Assembly (NCBI GenBank): GCA_036703315.1
Contig: DATNPH010000109.1
Coordinates: 1-21,963, forward strand
Origin: DATNPH01 sp036703315
Lineage (GTDB): Bacteria > Cyanobacteriota > Cyanobacteriia > Cyanobacteriales > Coleofasciculaceae
Reading direction: 5' to 3'
Length of the DNA stretch: 21,963 nucleotides
Shown here: positions 9,027 through 15,522 of the stretch, in pieces
How positions within the stretch are numbered: the stretch's first letter is position 1
Layout of the letters: every line of letters begins with the position of its first letter
The notes under the pieces: model-generated
Told to the model about the DNA's origin: nothing
Databases searched by the model: none
The model's input: only the letters and a program-made list of their open reading frames with translations
Program-made: the position numbers and the translations under genes

Positions 9027-9971
9027 TTAGTTCCGGTGGTTGTTGTTGTAATGGATTCTAGCACCAGCCCACTGGAGCTTTTCCCGTAGCGTTTGATAAT
9101 AGGAAAAGCTCTCTCGCAAAATAACGAACTTCGCATAAAAATCAGCCTTGCGAACATCCACCCGTTGTCCGGGCCAGATCGAGGTAGCTAAGACACCATC
9201 CATCCAGAGCTTTGTGTGCAGTTCATAATCAGCTAGGGGCCAGACGCTGACAACTGAACCAGAAGGTAGGACTAGTGGACGACTCGAAAGACTCAAGGGA
9301 CAAATGGGCGTCACAGTGATGGCTTCCATGCCATCGTGCAAAATTGGCCCGTTTGCAGAAAGAGTATAGCACGTTGAGCCAGTTGGTGTCGCGATAATTA
9401 ACCCATCGCCCTGATACTGATCGACCACTTCCCCGTCAATTTCCATTTCCAGAATTGAGGTAATCATTCGATCAGCTGAGGCAGGCTTAACACACATTTC
9501 ATTGAGGGCTAAAAAGCGATCACTCAGTTGTTCACTCTTCTTACCTGAGGTGGAGCTATCCCGTAGGGAAGGACCTTCGAACACAGCTGCCTCAACCATC
9601 ATCCGTCGCTGAAGAGCATACCGATCTTCTAATAGTCTGTCCCAAACGCGCTCAGTATCTATAAATTCCTCCATCGGCTCTGTCAGAAACCCCAGATGTC
9701 CCCCTATATTCACCGCCAGCATGGGAACCCCTTCTGGTGCAAGATGTCTTGCGGCAGCTAGTGCTGTACCATCCCCACCCAGAACCAAAGCCAAATCTAT
9801 CGAATTCATGGCGGAAGCCAAAAAGACAGGGAAGGGATTATCCTTGGGACCACTAGGTCCAATCAGGACCTGGCATTGGCGTTTTTCCAATTGCCGAGCG
9901 CATTTTTCAGCCCAACTCCGACCTTGGGAGTCCCCAGCTTTGTGAACTATAATGACCTGCTTTAGCTGCAC
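9027..9971 (-). CDS. nadK: NAD kinase
   Basis: A cytosolic enzyme that phosphorylates NAD to NADP, the cofactor of photosynthetic reduction. From the start chosen here it has 314 residues. Family motifs are clear: GGDGT at 65-69 with the catalytic Asp67, NIGGHLGFLTE shortly after, and the substrate block QGDGLIIATPTGST followed by SANGPILHDGM and SRPLVLPSGS. The longer frame begins at GTG 9998, but GTG 9971 is preferred: GAGG lies five bases before it, and the protein then starts VQLKQVIIVHKAGD, as homologues I recall do. Cyanobacteria usually have two NAD kinases; this resembles the Slr0400-type rather than the Sll1415-type, by memory only. A segment at about 141-150 (SSTSGKKSEQ) looks like a family-variable insert. 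Confidence 0.93.
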   Translation of the reverse strand: MQLKQVIIVHKAGDSQGRSWAEKCARQLEKRQCQVLIGPSGPKDNPFPVFLASAMNSIDLALVLGGDGTALAAARHLAPEGVPMLAVNIGGHLGFLTEPMEEFIDTERVWDRLLEDRYALQRRMMVEAAVFEGPSLRDSSTSGKKSEQLSDRFLALNEMCVKPASADRMITSILEMEIDGEVVDQYQGDGLIIATPTGSTCYTLSANGPILHDGMEAITVTPICPLSLSSRPLVLPSGSVVSVWPLADYELHTKLWMDGVLATSIWPGQRVDVRKADFYAKFVILRESFSYYQTLREKLQWAGARIHYNNNHRN

Positions 9972-10147
9972 GTTGACCTCATTGTGACCCCTATTCACTG
10001 ACCTTCATTGTAGAAAGTGTTTCAGTTTGAGCAAGTTCATTTCACACTAACCTAGTTTCATTGTGCAATGCAGTGAAAACTCTAACCTTTATGCTCTATT
10101 CAAGCCAGTACTGGAAACGGCTGACGGTTGCATCGGGAAAAACTCTG

Positions 10148-10263
10148 CTCACCCCAAATAGCGAATTCCCAGAGGCGTAATTTCAAAGCGGCAGTAAGCC
10201 GATGAATTAGCTAATAATTCCCCGGTTTATACCTGAGGAGTGACAACGAATTCAGGATTAAAT
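10148..10263 (-). pseudogene. Remnant of a gene 3' end
   Basis: Read on the minus strand, this stretch gives NPEFVVTPQV, then a stop TAA, then TGELLANSSAYCRFEITPLG with the ending IRYLG and a TGA stop at about 10150. The CRFEITPLGIRYLG ending reads like the C-terminus of a conserved cyanobacterial protein. With one in-frame stop and no start or upstream body, it is best seen as what remains of a deleted gene. I cannot name the parent. It lies in the gap between nadK and murJ. Confidence 0.4.
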
Positions 10264-10296
10264 ATTATGAGTGACTTGAGTAACTATTAACTATTT

Positions 10297-11895
10297 GTGT
10301 CGAATCCGCAGAAGACCGCTCGTTCCCTAGCTGGGATTGCTGGAATCGTGGCTGTTGCCACGCTGATTAGTAAAGTTTTTGGATTGGTACGTCAGATTGC
10401 CATCGCAGCGGCTTTTGGTGTCGGTGCAGCCGTTGATGCCTACAGCTACTCTTATGTCATTCCTGGCTTTTTATTAATTTTGCTGGGCGGCATCAATGGG
10501 CCGTTTCACAGTGCGATCGTTAGTGTAATTGCCAAGCGTGACAAATCAGAAGCCGCTCCCATCGTCGAAACCATCACAACCCTCGTGGGGGTGATACTGC
10601 TGCTAGTAACTGCTGTCCTGATTGTGTTTGCGGGATTTTTCATCGACTTGGTAGGACCAGGGTTAAGTCCACCAGTAAGAGCTATAGCCATTACACAGCT
10701 TCAGATCATGGCTCCGATGGCTGTCCTCGCCGGACTCATAGGCATTGGCTTTGGCACCCTCAACGCCGCTGACATGTACTGGCTACCTTCGGTTAGTCCT
10801 TTATTTTCCAGCATCACATTAATTGGTGGAATTGGCATCTTAGCTCTCCAACTTGGCAACCAAATTACTTCCCCTACATACGTCGTGCTGGGCGGAATGG
10901 TTTTGGCTTGGGGCACATTAAGTGGAGCAATTTTGCAGTGGCTAGTCCAAGTGACTGCCCAGTGGCGGGCTGGCTTAGGCACGTTACGTCTGCGGTTTAA
11001 CTGGAATCTGCCTGGAGTGCAGGACGTTCTCAGGGTAATGGGTCCAGCAACCTTGTCATCCGGAATGTTGCAGATTAATGTCTACACCGATTTATTTTTC
11101 GCCTCTTCCATCCCCCAAGCCGCCGCTGCCATGGGTTATGCAACCCTATTAGTCCAGACGCCTCTGGGAATTATCTCTAATGTAATTTTGGTGCCACTGC
11201 TGCCGATTTTTTCTCGACTGGCTGATCCCGAAAATTGGCCTGAATTAAAAGGGCGAATACGTCAAGGATTGCTTCTCACTGCCGTTACCATGCTGCCTTT
11301 GGGGGCTTTAATGATGGCATTGGCTTTCCCAATTGTGCAAGTGATTTATGAACGCGGAGCCTTTAAGCAAAATGCATCTCAGCTGGTTGGATCTTTGCTG
11401 ATTGCTTACGGCATTGGGATGTTTGTCTATTTAGCACGAGATGTCTTGGTGCGGGTATTTTACGCTTTAGGAGATGGTGAGACGCCTTTTCGCGTCAGTA
11501 TCGTGAATATTTTCCTCAATGGCTTATTTGATTACATTTTCGTTAAGCCATTAGGCGCTCCTGGTTTGGTTTTGGCGACGGTGCTAGTAAATGTCACCTC
11601 AACACTAGCCCTGCTTTGGTTGTTGGATCGCAAGTTAAATGGCTTACCTTTATGGGAGTGGAGTTTACCTATTTTCGGCTTGACTGGCATTAGCTTTGTA
11701 GCTGGATTAGCCGGTTGGGGTGTCCATTGGGGTTTTCAACAATTTTGGACTACTCAGGCTTTGTTGATACAACTGGTGCAATTGAGTTTAGCTGGCATAG
11801 TCGGCTTAGGTGTGTTCGCAGTGTTTGCCACACAGCTCAATTTGCCGGAGGTGGATATTTTTGTTGCCCGTTTGCGTCAGAAATTTGGAAGATAG
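10297..11895 (+). CDS. murJ: Lipid II flippase MurJ (MviN)
   Basis: A 532-residue polytopic membrane protein of the MOP superfamily that moves lipid II across the plasma membrane for peptidoglycan synthesis. Around fourteen hydrophobic helices fill almost the whole length. Family blocks include the N-terminal ARSLAGIAGIVAVATLISKV followed by FGLVRQIAIAAAFG, VDAYSYSYVIPGFLL and the later GDGETPFRVSIVN. Length is normal. The start is GTG at 10297 with no strong ribosome binding site. Seven codons in the same frame (ATG 10267 to TAA 10290) sit just upstream and could act as a tiny leader peptide. A strong hairpin at 11913-11937 closes the gene, so it is probably transcribed alone. Confidence 0.93.
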   Translation: MSNPQKTARSLAGIAGIVAVATLISKVFGLVRQIAIAAAFGVGAAVDAYSYSYVIPGFLLILLGGINGPFHSAIVSVIAKRDKSEAAPIVETITTLVGVILLLVTAVLIVFAGFFIDLVGPGLSPPVRAIAITQLQIMAPMAVLAGLIGIGFGTLNAADMYWLPSVSPLFSSITLIGGIGILALQLGNQITSPTYVVLGGMVLAWGTLSGAILQWLVQVTAQWRAGLGTLRLRFNWNLPGVQDVLRVMGPATLSSGMLQINVYTDLFFASSIPQAAAAMGYATLLVQTPLGIISNVILVPLLPIFSRLADPENWPELKGRIRQGLLLTAVTMLPLGALMMALAFPIVQVIYERGAFKQNASQLVGSLLIAYGIGMFVYLARDVLVRVFYALGDGETPFRVSIVNIFLNGLFDYIFVKPLGAPGLVLATVLVNVTSTLALLWLLDRKLNGLPLWEWSLPIFGLTGISFVAGLAGWGVHWGFQQFWTTQALLIQLVQLSLAGIVGLGVFAVFATQLNLPEVDIFVARLRQKFGR

Positions 11896-12305
11896 CTGTT
11901 TGTCCTTTGTCGGGGCACGATATTATCTATCGTGCCCTACCCTGTGGTATATGCAACTGAGAATCTGTACAGTTCCGGAAACTCTGGGTTAGTTCTCTAT
12001 CCGCCTATTCCCTTGTTTAGGGCAAGTTCTTCCCAATTTCTGATCCGCCGACTCCCTACCCTCTGCTCTGTTAGCGTAGCGGGTGGGAACTGCCCGACAG
12101 GGGCTTGGTCATAGTCTCGAAAATCCCTATACCTTGGAAAAGTTAAGGCTAAATGCAGATAACAGTTGAATAAGCTGACACAAAGAATACTAAAAGTACA
12201 TTAAGAGAGTGCTAAAAACAATTTAAGCATCTACTTCGCTATAAACCTTTAAGTGTTTCTTTGTCAACTGTTGAGCTAACCTAACCCTTAAGAGAGAAGA
12301 TTAAA
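11896..12305. other. Intergenic region downstream of murJ
   Basis: Apart from the hairpin at 11913-11937 there is no supported gene. Near 12070-12083 is GTTAGCGTAGCGGG, a piece of the repeat family related to the inserts in the tRNA array. The last 150 bp are AT-rich and probably hold the promoter of the small gene at 12306. Confidence 0.5.
11913..11937 (+). terminator. Hairpin after murJ
   Basis: A perfect 10-bp stem, GGGCACGATA (11913-11922) and TATCGTGCCC (11928-11937), with a 5-nt loop, begins 18 bases after the murJ stop. No U-run follows, so it is either a terminator of the hairpin-only kind common in cyanobacteria or an RNA-stabilising end. Confidence 0.55.
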
Positions 12306-12527
12306 GTGAACGTCAAGCACACGCTCGAATTCCTAATTTGCTTTTTCTCCAGACATGATTTCATTGTCTCTCCAGAGAACAATCAACACCTAGAGTGTCG
12401 TCGGTGTCATCAACCTTATGCTGCAACGCTAAGAGAAAAGTCACAGCTATGGAGCCAAAAATCCGTAGAAATCCCTAGTGAGACTCTCCCCTCGAAAGCA
12501 GTAGAAACTGTAGGTGCTAAGAAGTAA
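12306..12527 (+). CDS. Small protein with a CxxC motif
   Basis: A 73-residue protein started by GTG at 12306, with the purine-rich stretch GAGAGAAG a few bases upstream as ribosome binding site. After a hydrophobic/aromatic start (LEFLICFFSRHDFIVSP) comes CRRCHQPY, a single CxxC knuckle with a nearby His, as in small zinc-ribbon proteins of the DUF1660 sort. The tail is polar and low in complexity. I do not recognise an orthologue. Codon use and the ribosome site favour a real gene. The structured palindrome at 12594-12636 may terminate it. Confidence 0.5.
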   Translation: MNVKHTLEFLICFFSRHDFIVSPENNQHLECRRCHQPYAATLREKSQLWSQKSVEIPSETLPSKAVETVGAKK

Positions 12528-12593
12528 GGAATATGCCTCTTGCCTACTTTTTAGCGGTAATTCTTGCCATAGAGAAATGAATGCTATATCAAC

Positions 12594-12636
12594 CGTTAGC
12601 ACAGTAACCTCTAAGGTTATAACAGCTGTGCTAACG
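12594..12636. repeat. Nested perfect palindrome
   Basis: Outer arms CGTTAGCACAG (12594-12604) and CTGTGCTAACG (12626-12636) are perfect over 11 bp. Nested inside is TAACCT/AGGTTA (12605-12610, 12614-12619). The element lies between a plus-strand gene and a minus-strand gene and probably serves as a two-way terminator. Confidence 0.65.
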
Positions 12637-12696
12637 TGTGATCGCCCGATTAAGACAAACTAATGAATAGCCTCTATATTTTTTGGCTGTTCCTAT

Positions 12697-12722
12697 ATCT
12701 AGCTGTTTAATCTAGCTGTTTA
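12697..12722. repeat. Two perfect 13-bp tandem repeats
   Basis: ATCTAGCTGTTTA occurs twice head to tail (12697-12709, 12710-12722). It lies 70 bp beyond the 3' end of the minus-strand DUF3181-like gene. It could be a simple slippage duplication. Confidence 0.7.
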
Positions 12723-12791
12723 ACTGGTAAGGGCGACCAGCTTAGTCTATCAGGCAACGCGATCGCTAACACCCTAATTCTCAGCGGGAGC

Positions 12792-13100
12792 TTACATCTT
12801 TCGCTGATACTCTTCGAGTAAATCCATTAGGTTCACCTGGCAGCTTGTAGGCAACAGGTCGATTAAGGGAACTTCCCGCTTACCGCCACCTAACTTGACT
12901 GGGATATGTTCCAGGATCTGGATTACTTCGCTTTCATCTAGGGTGTTATTGCTTAGTAGGGGATAGACTCGTTCAGCAACGACTCTAGCCAAGTGAGCAT
13001 CTGATAAATAGAGGTGCCACTTAGCAATGTCCATATAGACATTTTCACCAATGTCGGCAGCGAGGGCTTCGATTGTTTCTGTAGTGTTGGTTTTAGCCAT
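12792..13100 (-). CDS. DUF3181-like conserved cyanobacterial protein
   Basis: A 102-residue soluble protein of unknown function. It matches my memory of the DUF3181 family, which is confined to cyanobacteria and plants: blocks IEALAADIGENVYMDIAKWH, LYLSDAHLARVVAERVYPLL and the basic-glycine segment VKLGGGKREVPL followed by DLLPTSC. The gene starts with ATG at 13100 and ends close to the tandem 13-mers. No domain suggests a reaction, and no membrane segment is present. The next gene upstream on the same strand is 219 bp away beyond a heptamer repeat, so linkage is uncertain. Confidence 0.8.
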   Translation of the reverse strand: MAKTNTTETIEALAADIGENVYMDIAKWHLYLSDAHLARVVAERVYPLLSNNTLDESEVIQILEHIPVKLGGGKREVPLIDLLPTSCQVNLMDLLEEYQRKM

Positions 13101-13129
13101 AGCAATAAAGGTTTCTACTTAAGTCAACT

Positions 13130-13251
13130 GAAGTCTGAAGTGTGAAGTGTGAAGGATGAACTATAAAGTGTGGCGTATCAAAAACTTTTCATCCTGAACT
13201 TCGCCCCGCTTAGCTAATATACTTTAGCCTTCTTTTCATCCTTCATCCTTC
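13130..13251. repeat. Heptamer tandem repeats (STRR type)
   Basis: Positions 13130-13160 read GAAGTCT GAAGTGT GAAGTGT GAAGGAT GAA, four 7-bp units. Positions 13238-13251 hold ATCCTTC twice, complementary to the GAAGGAT unit. Short heptamer tandem repeats of this sort are common between genes in filamentous cyanobacteria. The two blocks can fold back on one another. Confidence 0.7.
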
Positions 13252-13319
13252 TTGCCTTCATACTTTTTGATGCTTATGTCATCAATACTACTGTGGTGTT
13301 TGCGGAGGTTGGTTTAACC

Positions 13320-13592
13320 TTAGGGAGATTTTGTTGGGGAATCTTTGGTAGCTAGCACAGAATAATCTGCGATCGCAAAAATATAAACCGCGTGTCCCAG
13401 CAAAATTGCTGCCCATAAGCCAGTAACCAAGTACGCCCAACGCCAATCAGCAGACTGTAAGGTTCGGAAAAACCAAATACCCGAGTTAAAAGCCGCAAAA
13501 ATTGCCACATGTACAGCAAAGTTCATCCGGTCATCCAATTTGCGGTAGTCTGGGTCACTTCGATCAGGTTTGCGAGGCCAACGAGGAGGCAT
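13320..13592 (-). CDS. 2TM domain-containing membrane protein
   Basis: A 90-residue protein with a polar, charged N-terminus (PPRWPRKPDRSDPDYRKLDDR) and two hydrophobic helices, about residues 24-42 (FAVHVAIFAAFNSGIWFF) and 53-75 (YLVTGLWAAILLGHAVYIFA). This is the plan of the 2TM-domain family, whose role is unknown. It should sit in a membrane. ATG at 13592. It lies 48 bp downstream of moaC on the same strand, so the two may be co-transcribed, although no functional link is known. Confidence 0.78.
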   Translation of the reverse strand: MPPRWPRKPDRSDPDYRKLDDRMNFAVHVAIFAAFNSGIWFFRTLQSADWRWAYLVTGLWAAILLGHAVYIFAIADYSVLATKDSPTKSP

Positions 13593-13640
13593 AGTTATTT
13601 GTCAGTTGTCAGTGCTAACAATTAGCTTAATTCTAAGCTT

Positions 13641-14150
13641 CTAACCTACATCCTCCTGAAGGACATAGTCGCCTGATTTTCCCCCTGTTTTGCTTAACAG
13701 GCGAATCGATTGGATCTCGATGGACTTTTCCAGAGCTTTCGCCATATCGTAGATGGTAAGGGCAGCGACACAAACAGCTGTTAGAGCTTCCATTTCTACG
13801 CCAGTTTCAGCTTTAGTCGTAACCGACGCCTGAATTTGATATCCCGGTAGCTGAGGGTCGGGCGTTACTTGCACTTCTACTTTGTGTAATGGTAGAGGAT
13901 GACACAGAGGAATCAATTGAGAGGTTTGTTTAGCTGCCATAATCCCAGCAATCCTGGCAGTTCCCAATACATCGCCCTTTGGCGCATTGCCAGTTTCAAT
14001 GGCTTCAAAGGTGCTAGCGTTCATTCGCACTTGAGCAGCGGCGACTGCCTGACGTTTGGTTGGAATCTTTGCTGAGACATCGACCATTTGAGCTTGCCCC
14101 TGAGTATCTAAATGAGTCAATGAATGAGTTGATGAATTTTCTTGCTGCAT
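13641..14150 (-). CDS. moaC: Cyclic pyranopterin monophosphate synthase MoaC
   Basis: A 169-residue enzyme of molybdenum cofactor synthesis. It turns the MoaA product (3',8-cyclo-7,8-dihydro-GTP) into cyclic pyranopterin monophosphate. Family motifs are intact: MVDVSAKIPTKRQAVA, KGDVLGTARIAGIMAAK, the active-site block LIPLCHPLPL, GVEMEALTAV, YDMAKALEK and LLSKTGGKSGDY. Length is typical. A polar 17-residue N-terminal segment (QQENSSTHSLTHLDT) precedes the conserved core, with ATG at 14150. The gene diverges from the tRNA-Arg at 14208. Other moa genes are not in the window. The cofactor is needed for nitrate reductase in cyanobacteria. Confidence 0.95.
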   Translation of the reverse strand: MQQENSSTHSLTHLDTQGQAQMVDVSAKIPTKRQAVAAAQVRMNASTFEAIETGNAPKGDVLGTARIAGIMAAKQTSQLIPLCHPLPLHKVEVQVTPDPQLPGYQIQASVTTKAETGVEMEALTAVCVAALTIYDMAKALEKSIEIQSIRLLSKTGGKSGDYVLQEDVG

Positions 14151-14207
14151 TTCATTTAGTGTGATACTATGAGTAATCGGTGAGTAAATGAAAATTTATT
14201 CAATCAA

Positions 14208-14281
14208 GGGCTTGTAGCTCAGTGGACTAGAGCACGTGGCTACGGACCACGGTGTCGGGGGTTCGAATCCCTCCTAGCCCG
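14208..14281 (+). tRNA. tRNA-Arg (anticodon ACG)
   Basis: A complete 74-nt cloverleaf: acceptor GGGCTTG/CTAGCCC with one T-T mismatch, D-arm GCTC/GAGC, anticodon stem CGTGG/CCACG with loop CTACGGA, and T-arm GGGGG TTCGAAT CCCTC. Discriminator G; CCA is not encoded. With A34 made inosine it reads CGU, CGC and CGA. It stands alone, away from the array at the window end. Confidence 0.95.
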
Positions 14282-14664
14282 TCCGGGAAGACAAAAAATA
14301 AAATAACTTTTGCATTGCCTTCTTGTCGATTATCAGATTAGGAGGCTTTGTTTATTAGGGATTGAGTTTTAGTCAACCTCATCGGATGAAATCACTTGCT
14401 GTTTGAAGTCTTTCATGAATAAGGGGCGATCGCTTCCTTGCGAAAGTAGCTGATCGCCCTTTCTTAACTAGTAGTTATCAATAATAGCAATGAAACCTAG
14501 GGTAGTTTAATTCTCTAGCCGTGCTGATGCTGAAAATGATCAGCGCTTGATTGGGAAGTGGATGCCTACTGTCCAGTTCAAGGTTGTCTTCGACGCTGAT
14601 GCGCTAAATTAGACGCTAAGAGAGTAGTTACAGCGGCATGATTTAATCCATCGAATAAGGCGGC
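14282..14664. other. Region between tRNA-Arg and the Uma2-like gene
   Basis: No gene is supported. It holds a strong hairpin at 14421-14462. The 14540-14640 stretch resembles coding sequence in its composition but gives no clear protein. Confidence 0.45.
14421..14466 (+). terminator. Rho-independent-type hairpin
   Basis: An 11-bp stem (AAGGGGCGATC at 14421-14431 with GATCGCCCTTT at 14452-14462, one G-T pair) and an inner GCT/AGC extension, followed by CTT. The stem contains a HIP1 octamer. It could end transcription from the tRNA-Arg gene. Confidence 0.5.
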
Positions 14665-15201
14665 GTGAGACTTATGACTTGGGAGGCATTGGGTGAATTG
14701 GAAGATGAGGAGTTAGAACAAATGCCCAGCCTGGAACACGGTGCGATCGGAATCAGGCTAGGACGCTATCTTGATGCTCATGTTGAAGAACATCAGCTAG
14801 GGTTAGTCTGTAACTCTCAAACAACCTACAAGTTCGTTGGTCACAAGTCAAATCGCTTGCCTGACTTGTCGTTCGTGAGTCGTGAAAGACTCCCTCAGCG
14901 TATTGACCAAAATGCTAACTTTGCACCCGATTTGGCGGTCGAAGTTCTATCCAGAGGAGACGATGTTGCTGAAATTGACAAAAAGGTGCTGCAATATCAA
15001 AAGTCTGGAGTTCGCCTGGTTTGGGTGATTCATCCTGTTATTCAAGCGGTTGATGTTTATCGCTTAAAAGACGGGATGAAGTTACAGCGTCTGCTTGTTG
15101 ATGATGAGCTGGATGGAGAAGATGTCATCAAAGGTTTCAAGTTAAAAGTCAAACGCCTTTTTGACCTGCCGAACATTGGTCAACCCGATGATTTTAATTA
15201 A
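14665..15201 (+). CDS. Uma2 (DUF820) family nuclease-like protein
   Basis: A 178-residue protein of the Uma2 family, which is abundant in cyanobacteria and has a PD-(D/E)XK restriction-endonuclease fold. Conserved pieces are SLEHGAIGIRLGRYL, RLPDLSFVSRERLP with the metal Asp, PDLAVEVLSRGDD with the catalytic Glu, and KVLQYQKSGVRLVWVIHP. The C-terminus is normal (VYRLKDG ... DDELDGEDVIKGFKL). The N-terminus is short: TWEALGEL runs straight into EDEELEQMP, where homologues usually have about fifteen more residues. Starts are GTG 14665 or ATG 14674; AAGG upstream of 14665 supports the first. Function of these proteins in the cell is unknown. A stand-alone gene, possibly mobile in origin. Confidence 0.85.
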   Translation: MRLMTWEALGELEDEELEQMPSLEHGAIGIRLGRYLDAHVEEHQLGLVCNSQTTYKFVGHKSNRLPDLSFVSRERLPQRIDQNANFAPDLAVEVLSRGDDVAEIDKKVLQYQKSGVRLVWVIHPVIQAVDVYRLKDGMKLQRLLVDDELDGEDVIKGFKLKVKRLFDLPNIGQPDDFN

Positions 15202-15211
15202 GCGCCGATGC

Positions 15212-15457
15212 CTATTTCCCCTGCCTTTTCTGACTGCTGCCATCATCTTCAGTTGGTGGATGCCAACCAGCAGATACCCAAGCTTGCCTAACTGTGACGG
15301 CATAGGAGTTGTTTAGTTGTAAAGCCAGAACAGTTGCACGACCACAAGCCGTTAAACCTGCAAGGCGAGAGCCATTGTCCGACCAAACCAAGTGACGTGA
15401 CCACTTTTGTTGCCGAGTACATTGTCGTAGTTGGGATGCTTTGTGCATAGCCTTCAT
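15212..15457 (-). CDS. Small hypothetical protein
   Basis: An 81-residue frame from ATG 15457; a longer TTG start at 15487 is less likely. The sequence is protein-like: basic N-terminal part (SQLRQCTRQQKWSRHLVW), then DNGSRLAGLTACGRATVLAL, LNNSYAVTVRQAWVSAGW and HPP. I believe similar small proteins exist in other filamentous cyanobacteria, but I cannot name a family or role. It is convergent with the Uma2-like gene (10-bp gap) and divergent from the TPR gene. Confidence 0.5.
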   Translation of the reverse strand: MKAMHKASQLRQCTRQQKWSRHLVWSDNGSRLAGLTACGRATVLALQLNNSYAVTVRQAWVSAGWHPPTEDDGSSQKRQGK

Positions 15458-15522
15458 CACGCTAAGAGATATATGCTGAGTAGGCAAGCAATCCTCTGGC
15501 TTGTCCTTAGAGGATTTTACTC

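Noticed and set aside
13130..13251. CRISPR-like tandem repeats
   Set aside because: Units are 7 bp with no spacers; these are heptamer repeats.
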